DNA of 39,552 nt, taken from RGIG4140 sp045638265. Its GTDB lineage: Bacteria; Pseudomonadota; Alphaproteobacteria; CAAHEQ01; UBA3637. Location of the stretch: assembly GCA_045638265.1 (NCBI GenBank), contig JAZUBA010000017.1:1-39552 (forward strand). The letters run 5' to 3'. Each line of letters opens with the position of its first letter. Positions within the stretch are counted from its first letter, which is position 1. Shown here in pieces: positions 8,379 to 15,645 of this stretch. A model generated the notes under the pieces. It was not told the origin of the DNA, did no database searches, and saw nothing but the letters and a program-made list of their open reading frames with translations. Position numbers and translations under genes: made by a program.

Positions 8379-9176
8379 ATGGCTGAAAAAGAAATTAACA
8401 TTCGTCCGATTTTCCCAAATGCTGTTACAATGACAGCATTGGCGTTTGGTGTTTCCTCTATTAATATGGCTTTTTGGGGGCATTGGTGGATTGCGGTTAT
8501 TTTTATTGCTTTATCTGGTGTGTTTGATTTTTTAGACGGTAAAGTTGCTCGTATGTTAAATGTGTCCTCCCGTTTTGGTGCAGAATTAGATTCCTTGTCT
8601 GATTTTGTCAGTTTTGGTGTTGCACCTGCATTTTTGATGTATTTGTGGACAATGGATGCAGAAGTACGCATTAGTGTTTTACAAAATGCTGCAGGTCGAG
8701 GAGATGCTATTGGTATCTATTGGGCATTAGTATTGTTTGTTTCTATGTGTTGTGCTGCTCGATTAGCACGGTTTAATTCGTTGTTAGACACAGAACAACC
8801 ACCGTATTGGAAATACTTTTTTATGGGTGTTCCGGCTCCTGCTGGTGCCTATTTAACTATTTTGCCATTGATTTTTTGGTTGGCAACGGATATTGAGTTG
8901 TTCAGACATCCAATCTTTGTCAGTTTCTTTTTGATTTTAAGCGGTGTGATGATGGCCAGTAAAATTCCAACATTATGCTTGAAGCATATTCATATATCAC
9001 CTAAATATGCCAGTGTGTTGCTTATATTAATGGTTTCAATGTTAGCATGCTTGGTTGCTTTACCTTGGATTGCATTAAGCTTTTTGGGTATTTGTTATTT
9101 GGTTTCAATTCCTGTTTGCATTTTTTATTTCTTGAAATTTAAAAAAGCATACTTAAAAGGAGAATATCATGAATAA
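8379..9176 (+). CDS. pssA: CDP-diacylglycerol-serine O-phosphatidyltransferase
   Basis: The enzyme makes phosphatidylserine from CDP-diacylglycerol and serine, the substrate of the Psd encoded just upstream. The CDP-alcohol phosphotransferase motif is complete: D50-x2-D53-G54-x2-A57-R58-x8-G67-x3-D71-x3-D75. Hydrophobic membrane segments cover most of the rest. The 265-residue length fits the Bacillus-type/alphaproteobacterial PssA. The gene is 9 bases after psd, and its stop overlaps the next start by 8 bases (ATGAATAA), so translation of the three genes is probably coupled. Confidence 0.95.
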   Translation: MAEKEINIRPIFPNAVTMTALAFGVSSINMAFWGHWWIAVIFIALSGVFDFLDGKVARMLNVSSRFGAELDSLSDFVSFGVAPAFLMYLWTMDAEVRISVLQNAAGRGDAIGIYWALVLFVSMCCAARLARFNSLLDTEQPPYWKYFFMGVPAPAGAYLTILPLIFWLATDIELFRHPIFVSFFLILSGVMMASKIPTLCLKHIHISPKYASVLLILMVSMLACLVALPWIALSFLGICYLVSIPVCIFYFLKFKKAYLKGEYHE

Positions 9177-9822
9177 ATTTGTTTTGTATTCACTCGTTTT
9201 AAGTGCCATGTTGTGGAATGGGACTGTTTTGGCACAAACGGAGAATAAAAAACAAGTTGAGCATTCAGGCAAAGATGAAATTATGGCTATTGTGCAAAAA
9301 GAGTTAGCGGAAGACCCTCGTTTTGGACCGTATGAAGCCAAATTAATGTATCGTCAGCTATTGCAAAACCAACATGACCAAAAAATAAAAAAAGATGTTA
9401 AGTTGAATGAAATGGCTGAAGCGTTTAATTATACGGATGAGCGTAAACAACGTTTGTCTGAAAATTATAATAAAACAAAACCGATTGATTATCAGATAAC
9501 GGCAAAAGATATTCAAACAGTGGGTGAGGAGATTGCAACAGATCCGACAAAAGCAATGACGCAACTGATGGTTTCGGCAAAAATTAATGATGAATTTATG
9601 CCGGTTGAAGTTTTGTCGGATGTATCAGATGTTACAGATAGGACAGAGAGTGCAACACAATTTATGCAACAAAAACGGTTAAATAGTTCAAATTGGTCAG
9701 ATAATGTTCAACCGATTCGTTCTGTGCAATCTTTACCAATTGCAAATAAAGAGCCTGAAAAAAAACAGGAAAAACGTTTGGGTGTTAAAATATATCGTTT
9801 AAATCCGGATAATTTTAAATAA
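9169..9822 (+). CDS. Secreted protein of unknown function, coupled to pssA
   Basis: I do not recognise the family. Residues 1-22 form a signal peptide (MNKFVLYSLVLSAMLWNGTVLA, then QTEN). The mature part is polar and mostly helical, rich in Lys, Glu and Gln, with no cysteine and no membrane segment, so a soluble periplasmic protein is likely. It ends in a basic stretch, 'EKKQEKRLGVKIYRLNPDNFK' being split between linker and C-terminus. The start follows AAGGAG by a few bases and overlaps the pssA stop by 8 bases, and trmJ starts one base after its stop. The tie to the PE pathway genes is positional only. Confidence 0.72.
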   Translation: MNKFVLYSLVLSAMLWNGTVLAQTENKKQVEHSGKDEIMAIVQKELAEDPRFGPYEAKLMYRQLLQNQHDQKIKKDVKLNEMAEAFNYTDERKQRLSENYNKTKPIDYQITAKDIQTVGEEIATDPTKAMTQLMVSAKINDEFMPVEVLSDVSDVTDRTESATQFMQQKRLNSSNWSDNVQPIRSVQSLPIANKEPEKKQEKRLGVKIYRLNPDNFK

Positions 9823-9823
9823 G

Positions 9824-10588
9824 ATGAAAAAAATTGAAAATCCACAGAATGTAACAAATGCACCTATAATTATTCTTGTTCGTCCGCAGTTGGATGAAAA
9901 TATGGGAATGGTTGCACGTGCGATGATGAATTGTGCATTATATGAGTTAAGATTGGTTTCTCCAAGGGATAATCATTTATCTGAAAAAGCGGTGTCTGCT
10001 TCTTCTGGAGCACAAGTTATATTGGAAAATGCAAAAATATATGAAACATTATCAGATGCTATTGCTGATTGTCATTTTGTTTATGCTACAACGGCTCGAC
10101 CACGAGATATGACAAAACCTGTTTACGCTCCGCATGATGCTGTTCCTCTTGTAAATACGGCTATTGGTAGAAATCAAAAAGTTGCGTTTCTTTTTGGTGC
10201 CGAACGGACAGGTTTAGAAAACAGTGAATTGATTTGTGCAAACGGCATTATTGAAATACCGCTTAATCCGTTACATTCTTCTCTTAATCTATCACAAGCC
10301 GTTTTATTAGTAGGATATGAATGGTATAAATCTGTTTGTTCGGTAGCAAATACACGATATGAAACAGGTGATTCAGAAATTGCCGAAAAACAAGAAGTAG
10401 ATGCTTTTTTAAAACGGTTGGAAACAGAATTGGGTTTGCGTGGTTATTTTCGTTTCCCAGATAAAGTAGAACGAATGCAACATAATTTGCGTAATATTTT
10501 TACACGAATGCCGTTAGGTCATTCTGAAGTAAAAACATTACATGGTGTTCTTAATGATTTAATTCGCCCGTTAACAAACAAAAAATAA
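9824..10588 (+). CDS. trmJ: tRNA (cytidine/uridine-32-2'-O-)-methyltransferase TrmJ (SpoU/TrmH family)
   Basis: Family members use SAM to methylate the 2'-hydroxyl of position 32 in tRNA. The SPOUT fold signatures are visible: 'ILVRPQLDENMGMVARAM' near the N-terminus (motif 1, with N and R), 'FLFGAERTGLENSEL' (motif 2) and 'IPLNPLHSSLNLSQAV' (motif 3, the knot). The helical C-terminal extension fits TrmJ rather than the shorter TrmL. Length is 254 residues. It is the last gene of the psd-pssA-secreted protein run and converges with the minus-strand operon only 7 bases away. I see no good terminator between them. Confidence 0.88.
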   Translation: MKKIENPQNVTNAPIIILVRPQLDENMGMVARAMMNCALYELRLVSPRDNHLSEKAVSASSGAQVILENAKIYETLSDAIADCHFVYATTARPRDMTKPVYAPHDAVPLVNTAIGRNQKVAFLFGAERTGLENSELICANGIIEIPLNPLHSSLNLSQAVLLVGYEWYKSVCSVANTRYETGDSEIAEKQEVDAFLKRLETELGLRGYFRFPDKVERMQHNLRNIFTRMPLGHSEVKTLHGVLNDLIRPLTNKK

Positions 10589-10595
10589 GTCATAG

Positions 10596-11717
10596 CTAAC
10601 GAGAGTTATCGGAATGTTTGAGCCATGGAAATGACAATAGATGTTTTTTATTTCCAAGAGAATTTTTTTTGATTTCTTCGCCGATTTTTGCCCAAACTTC
10701 TTTGGGGGTTGTTTGTTCTTGTGCCATCGTATCTTTAATCAGACAACGAGCGTAATTGACAACCAGATTATACTCTTGTTGATTATGTTTAGGTTCGTGT
10801 GCAACCAGTTTAGAAATGGCTTGTAAAAATTCAATACGACCCATTTTATCAATTTCTGTTTTTAAATTATTATATAATTTCTCCTGAAACAGATGAATGA
10901 TAATTGGTTTTTGTATGGCAGATGTATTTTCATACGATAAATTAAATAAATTTGTATATCCCCGTTTTTTTAATAAAAATTCATTTTGCCATATATCTGT
11001 ATTTTGTAAGATTTCATTTTGAAAATGACGATTTAAATAATAAGAGGCATCACTATAAGAGCTACTACCCATGAGAATTTTATCGGTAATCAGAAGTTCG
11101 TTTTTTTCATCAATAATCCATTCTATCGGTTGTATTTGAAATTGTTGAATAAAGGAATCATCCTTGTTGTTTTTGTGGTATCCTCCGTCATAACCATATA
11201 CAGTTTGATCTTGAGTTTTATTGTATTGAATATATTTTTGAGTTGGATTATTTTTTGAGGCAATTACGGTATGTTCTTTCATATCCAAATATGTTTTGAA
11301 TGTAAAATTTTCATTTGTTTCAACCGAATCTATCTTATCCATAGTTATTTTGTTTTGAGGAAAAGCCCCAAATATAATTTTTTTGATTTGTTCACCGGTT
11401 TTAGTTGTTTCAATTTTGCCATAATGCGTTATATTTAGTTTTTGAAAATCTTGAAATGAAATAACGGGTCGTATTCCGATATGGTTTTCCGATTCGGATA
11501 TAATGGATTTTTTTTGACCGATGATATAAACAAGGTCATCAGAAAATTCATTTTCCTTACAAATGCTTGACCAGTAATAATAGTCTGATTGATTTGTATT
11601 GACATAACCTGTCACGCCGATTATTTTTGCAAAATCCGTTGGATGAGGCACTGTTTCAAGGAGTTTTAAAACTCCTGAATTGTCAAATTCCTGTACTGTT
11701 AAAAAACGTATTTTCAT
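10596..11717 (-). CDS. Uncharacterised protein with DUF6273-like segment
   Basis: No confident function. The 373-residue protein has no signal peptide or membrane segment. A segment in the middle, 'PIEWIIDEKNELLITDKIL' followed by 'SDASYYLNRHFQNEIL', resembles the DUF6273 pattern found in many gut bacteria (a W-x-V/I-L 'quality' strand, then a Trp/Tyr-Leu-Asn residue run), and 'IGIRPVIS' near residue 80 is also typical of that group. The C-terminal ~90 residues are helical and charged. It is the last gene of the prmA-pepP-smpB-this gene run, 12 bases after smpB, and converges with trmJ. The resemblance is from pattern recognition and needs a profile search. Confidence 0.65.
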   Translation of the reverse strand: MKIRFLTVQEFDNSGVLKLLETVPHPTDFAKIIGVTGYVNTNQSDYYYWSSICKENEFSDDLVYIIGQKKSIISESENHIGIRPVISFQDFQKLNITHYGKIETTKTGEQIKKIIFGAFPQNKITMDKIDSVETNENFTFKTYLDMKEHTVIASKNNPTQKYIQYNKTQDQTVYGYDGGYHKNNKDDSFIQQFQIQPIEWIIDEKNELLITDKILMGSSSYSDASYYLNRHFQNEILQNTDIWQNEFLLKKRGYTNLFNLSYENTSAIQKPIIIHLFQEKLYNNLKTEIDKMGRIEFLQAISKLVAHEPKHNQQEYNLVVNYARCLIKDTMAQEQTTPKEVWAKIGEEIKKNSLGNKKHLLSFPWLKHSDNSR

Positions 11718-11729
11718 ATTTTGTTTTAC

Positions 11730-12212
11730 CTATGAATTGTAGTTAGCTAAAATTCTGCGTTTATTAATGTTCCATTCTCGTTTTTTGATATCTTCTCGTT
11801 TGTCAACTAAATTTTTACCAACCGCAAGTGCTATTTTGACTTTTGCAACACCTCGTGCGTTGAAGTATATTTCCAGAGGAACAATGGTTTTACCTTTTTG
11901 TTCAATGGCTCCGCGAATTTTGTTGATTTCTTTTTCATGAAGCAATAGTTTTCTCGGACGGGTTGCCGATTGTTGAACAAAACCACCTTGTGCTTGTTTG
12001 TATTCTAAAATATGGGCATTAATTAAATAAATGGCCCCATCTTTTTCAACAGAGGCATAACTTTCGTTAATGGTAGCATGACCGGCTCGTAAAGATTTGA
12101 CTTCACCACCTGTTAAGATAATGCCAGCTTCATATGTGTCTTGTATTTCATAGTTGAAACGGGCTTTTCTGTTTGTTGCAACGGTTCCTGTTGTAATAAG
12201 TGTTTTTGCCAT
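11730..12212 (-). CDS. smpB: SsrA-binding protein (trans-translation)
   Basis: SmpB binds tmRNA and delivers it to stalled ribosomes. The protein shows the family layout: 'NRKARFNYEI', 'AGIILTGGEVKSLRAGHATI' (the GxExKSxR motif), 'ARGVAKVKIALAVGKN', and the basic C-terminal tail 'DKREDIKKREW' that occupies the mRNA channel. Length is 160 residues, normal. It lies 11 bases after pepP and before the DUF6273-like gene. The start is preceded by AAGGAA. The tmRNA gene itself is not in this window. Confidence 0.97.
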   Translation of the reverse strand: MAKTLITTGTVATNRKARFNYEIQDTYEAGIILTGGEVKSLRAGHATINESYASVEKDGAIYLINAHILEYKQAQGGFVQQSATRPRKLLLHEKEINKIRGAIEQKGKTIVPLEIYFNARGVAKVKIALAVGKNLVDKREDIKKREWNINKRRILANYNS

Positions 12213-12223
12213 AAATAAATTCC

Positions 12224-13906
12224 TTAATCTTGTGTGTTGACACCAAATGCTTTAATGAACGGAGTTAAAACGGATTTTTCTGTCTGTGAAAGCATTGGAA
12301 AAATATGAGTATAAATCTGTTGATGATAATTTTTAAGCCATAGTGTTTGTTCGGCAGTTAATTGTTCAAAATAAATCATCCGATAATCAAACGGAATAAA
12401 TAGTAAATTTTCAAAAGCTAATTCCTGTTCGTTATTTTGCACGGCTAGCAACATATTTTCTAAACGAATACCAAACGATTCTGCTTCACTGTAAAAAGCC
12501 GGTTCGTTTGAAAAAACCATACCTGCTTTGATGCCGAGTGTATCTTTTTCATGGATAATCGGAGGCATTTCATGAACGGCTAACATTAATCCGATGCCAT
12601 GACCGGTTGAGTGATAATAGTCTACATTATCCTTGCGTAAGTAAGCATGTGCTTTACTATCTAATATGCCGGCTTTGTCTGTGTTTTTTAATGTGCACAA
12701 GGCTAAATCAATATGACCTTGTAATACCTGTGTATATCGTTTTTTCATTAATGGAGACGGTTCACCAACAGCTATTGTACGAGTCATATCAGTTGTACCG
12801 TTGAGATAATGTCCACCGGTATCAACCAATAAAAGCGGAGCAGACGTTAAAGGAACGTTTGATTCGTTATTCGCCCGATAATGTGCCAAAGCAGCATGAC
12901 CGCCGACAGCTGCAATCGTTTCAAAACTATCGCCGATATAAAGCGGATTTTCTTGACGAAGTGCAATTAATTTTTCATCACATGTTATTTCGTCTGCCGT
13001 TGATTTGTTTTTTTCAATCCATGCTAAAAAGCGACAAATAACAGCACTTTCATAAAGACAGGCTTGTTTGATGTTTTGTATTTCTGTTTGATTTTTGCAC
13101 GCTTTCCAAAAATTAACAATATCAGGAGCGTTTTCAACTGTTGCCGTTTGTTTTAAAGTTTGGGCTAAATCAAAAGAAGTTGTTGCCGAATCAAAGGCAA
13201 CTTTTTTGCCTTTTAATTGTGGAAACGTATCATTGTTTAAATAGGTTAATTGTCCGTTTGTGTCTACAAAAGCTTTTTGAAAAATAACAGGATATTCTGT
13301 AACAGTTTTTGCTCGTTTGTTTAGAAGCCAAGAAACATTCTCCGGTTGTGTAATGATATAGGCATCCCAATGATTGCGACTGATATGTTCACTCAGACGG
13401 TTTAACTTGCTTTCGCTGGTTTCGCCACAAAAGGCTATATCATAATCAAAAATATCCGTTTGTTGAAATTCATCTGATCCGAAAAAATCTGTCATTGTTG
13501 TCATCGGTAATGGTGAAAGACGGATGTTTTTCTCCTGTAACCGTTCCGCCATACGATTAACCCAATCTAACGAATGTGTTTGTGGGTTGAAACCGATTGT
13601 TTTATTCGGCATATTATCACATAACCAAGCCGATGGTGTTGTCTCGCTAGGGACTTCATAAACCAAAAAGTCAGATTGATTTTTTGCTTGAATGGTGTAT
13701 CGTGAATCCACAAACAAAATGTCTTTGTCTGCTGTTATTAACGCCAAACCTGCGGAACCTGTAAACCCGCTGACAGAGTCTAAACGTTTGACATAAGGTG
13801 GATAATATTCGCCCAAAAATATATCTGTTCGGCTGATTAAAACGCCGTCAATAATACCTTGTTGTACAAAATTTTTAATGTGTTGATAAACGGATGTGTT
13901 TTGCAT
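12224..13906 (-). CDS. pepP: Xaa-Pro aminopeptidase (M24B, aminopeptidase P)
   Basis: This is a cytoplasmic metallopeptidase that removes an N-terminal residue before proline. The M24 metal ligands are all present in order: two Asp in 'LVDTGGHYLNGTTDMTRT', His in 'HSTGHGIG', and Glu in 'FSNEPAFY' and 'GIRLENMLL'. Two creatinase-like N-terminal domains precede the catalytic domain, making this the long three-domain form (560 residues). The start at 13906 gives MQNTSVYQH; it follows GGAGGAG and shares one base with the prmA stop (TAATG), indicating translational coupling. A frame extension to 13942 lies inside prmA and is not needed. Confidence 0.93.
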   Translation of the reverse strand: MQNTSVYQHIKNFVQQGIIDGVLISRTDIFLGEYYPPYVKRLDSVSGFTGSAGLALITADKDILFVDSRYTIQAKNQSDFLVYEVPSETTPSAWLCDNMPNKTIGFNPQTHSLDWVNRMAERLQEKNIRLSPLPMTTMTDFFGSDEFQQTDIFDYDIAFCGETSESKLNRLSEHISRNHWDAYIITQPENVSWLLNKRAKTVTEYPVIFQKAFVDTNGQLTYLNNDTFPQLKGKKVAFDSATTSFDLAQTLKQTATVENAPDIVNFWKACKNQTEIQNIKQACLYESAVICRFLAWIEKNKSTADEITCDEKLIALRQENPLYIGDSFETIAAVGGHAALAHYRANNESNVPLTSAPLLLVDTGGHYLNGTTDMTRTIAVGEPSPLMKKRYTQVLQGHIDLALCTLKNTDKAGILDSKAHAYLRKDNVDYYHSTGHGIGLMLAVHEMPPIIHEKDTLGIKAGMVFSNEPAFYSEAESFGIRLENMLLAVQNNEQELAFENLLFIPFDYRMIYFEQLTAEQTLWLKNYHQQIYTHIFPMLSQTEKSVLTPFIKAFGVNTQD

Positions 13907-14775
13907 TACTCCTCCGTTTTTTGGACGACAAGCGTACTCCATCCTTTAATCCGATAGCGACGGACAAATTGTAATCCGATATCCGTATGTGCTTTTAACA
14001 CCCAGCGTTCCTGACGGGTTAAAAAACCGGATAAAATGGCTTGCCCGCCTTTTTTTAAGTGTGCTTTTAAATCAGATGCCATGTCCATGAGCGGACGAGC
14101 CAAAATGTTGCACAAGATTAAATCATATTGTTGAGGAATATCTTGATAGCCGTTACTTTCCCAAATAGTCATTAAATCGGATAAACCGTTTGTTTGAGCG
14201 TTTAAAGTCGCAACCCGAACAGATTCGGGGTCAATATCAACAGCATCAACGGGTTTGTTGAATGTTTTGGCATATGCCATAGCTAAAATACCTGAACCAC
14301 ATCCGACATCAATGACTTTTTCAGGGATAAAATCTAAATTGTTTAAAGCCTCTAAACAGCCGTGAGTTGTTTGGTGTTCGCCTGTGCCGAAAGCTGTTGC
14401 GGCATCAATTTGAAGTGCGATTTTATCTGTTGGCAGTTCATCTGTAATGTGTGAACCGTAAATGTAGTATTTGCCGATTGTAATCGGTTGAAAGCTTTGA
14501 TAACATTCTAATAGCCAATTTTTATCTTCCATAGGAATAATGGTAGCGTTTGGTGTTTCAATGCCGGTTGATTGAGATGCATTTTCCAAACAGAAACGAA
14601 TTAAATTTTCATCCGGTTGACCTTCAAAAATGGCTTGCATTTCCCAAAGACCTTTGTTTTCGCCATGTTCAATCATAACGGTTAAAACGGCAGAGGCAAC
14701 TTCTTCTAATGCTGTTTCAAACGTTGGAACAGCTTGCGGGGGTAATAAAAATTTGATTTCATAATTAACAGACAT
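13906..14775 (-). CDS. prmA: Ribosomal protein L11 methyltransferase
   Basis: PrmA uses SAM to trimethylate ribosomal protein L11. The 289-residue protein has an N-terminal substrate-recognition domain, then 'DAATAFGTGEHQTT' (about 124-137), the SAM-binding 'VIDVGCGSGILAMAY' (154-168) and 'LCNILARPL', the family's N-x2-x-x-P loop. The start follows AAAGGAG. It is the first gene of a four-gene minus-strand run and is coupled to pepP through a one-base stop/start overlap, the usual prmA-pepP neighbourhood in alphaproteobacteria. Confidence 0.96.
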   Translation of the reverse strand: MSVNYEIKFLLPPQAVPTFETALEEVASAVLTVMIEHGENKGLWEMQAIFEGQPDENLIRFCLENASQSTGIETPNATIIPMEDKNWLLECYQSFQPITIGKYYIYGSHITDELPTDKIALQIDAATAFGTGEHQTTHGCLEALNNLDFIPEKVIDVGCGSGILAMAYAKTFNKPVDAVDIDPESVRVATLNAQTNGLSDLMTIWESNGYQDIPQQYDLILCNILARPLMDMASDLKAHLKKGGQAILSGFLTRQERWVLKAHTDIGLQFVRRYRIKGWSTLVVQKTEE

Positions 14776-14798
14776 ATTTTTCTCCTTTGATTTTCTGT

Positions 14799-14827
14799 AT
14801 TATTTCAGATTTTGTAAAAAAAATCAA
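14799..14827 (-). promoter_or_regulatory. Probable promoter of prmA-pepP-smpB operon
   Basis: On the minus strand TTGATT (14822-14827) and AATAAT (14799-14804) are 17 bases apart, 24 bases upstream of the prmA start. Confidence 0.45.
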
Positions 14828-14868
14828 GAAGTTTGATAGTCCTTTTTTGATAAAACAAGAAAAATTAA

Positions 14869-14897
14869 TTGCATTGATGAAAAATATATGTTAAGTA
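14869..14897 (+). promoter_or_regulatory. Possible promoter of CMP-sugar synthetase gene
   Basis: TTGCAT and TAAGTA are 17 bases apart. Transcription would begin near 14904, after the ATG at 14888, which agrees with the start chosen at 14918. Confidence 0.38.
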
Positions 14898-14917
14898 CGA
14901 TTATCAAAGGAGAAAAT

Positions 14918-15619
14918 ATGTATAGTAATAAAAAAATAATGGCTTTTATACCGGCAAGAGGCGGGTCAAAAGGAATTAAAAATAAAAATATGGTGTTATT
15001 GAACGGTCAACCACTTATCTGGTATTCCATTATGCAAGCACGCCAAAGTCAATACGTGGATGATATTTATATCTCAACAGATAGTGAAATAATTTCGGAT
15101 TATGCGTTGAGTTTAGGTTTTGATAATGTATATGTGATTAAGCGTCCTGATGAATTGGCGCAAGATACGTCAAAAACTATTGATGCCGTTGTCCATACGT
15201 TTGAGGTTTTAAAAGCACAAAACAAACAGTATGACTATATGGTGGAGTTGCAACCGACCTCACCATTAAGGCAAGCGCAATTTATAGATGAAATTATTGT
15301 ACAAGGGATTGATAAAAATCAACCGGACATTGTTTCGGTTCATACGGTACATGAACATCCGATTTTAATGCGTTGGAAAAAAGACGATGATTTAACAACG
15401 ATATTACCGACATCCTCAACGGTACGTCGCCAAGATATGCCACCTGTTTATTATGTAGACGGTATGTTATATTTATATCGGACGGATTTACTCACGTCGG
15501 AAACGTCTTTGAATGATGCCCGATATGGTTATGAAGTAGATGAAAAGTATTGTGTAGACATCAATAATCCATCAGATTTGGTTGAATGCGAACGTCGTTT
15601 AAAAGAAACGACAGAGTAG
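14918..15619 (+). CDS. CMP-nonulosonate (acylneuraminate-type) cytidylyltransferase
   Basis: The protein belongs to the NeuA/PseF/LegF cytidylyltransferases, which activate sialic, pseudaminic or legionaminic acid with CTP for surface glycans or LPS. The nucleotide-binding loop is 'FIPARGGSKGIKNKNM', followed by 'PLIWYSIMQA', 'DDIYISTDSE' and 'LQPTSPLRQ'. AAGGAG (14907-14912) is 5 bases from the ATG at 14918; the upstream in-frame ATG at 14888 has no such site. Length is 233 residues, the full catalytic domain with no extra phosphatase domain. It is a single gene: no neighbouring nonulosonate biosynthesis or glycosyltransferase genes are in the window, so the exact sugar cannot be told. Confidence 0.85.
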   Translation: MYSNKKIMAFIPARGGSKGIKNKNMVLLNGQPLIWYSIMQARQSQYVDDIYISTDSEIISDYALSLGFDNVYVIKRPDELAQDTSKTIDAVVHTFEVLKAQNKQYDYMVELQPTSPLRQAQFIDEIIVQGIDKNQPDIVSVHTVHEHPILMRWKKDDDLTTILPTSSTVRRQDMPPVYYVDGMLYLYRTDLLTSETSLNDARYGYEVDEKYCVDINNPSDLVECERRLKETTE

Positions 15620-15645
15620 AGATGAACAATGGGCGTGAATATGTG

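Noticed and set aside
8231..8671. Minus-strand frame of 146 codons across the psd-pssA junction
   Set aside because: Antisense to two well-supported genes, with no ribosome site.
10589..10612. Possible terminator between convergent trmJ and the DUF6273-like gene
   Set aside because: Only a 4-5 bp stem (CTAAC/GTTA) without a T-run. No reliable signal.
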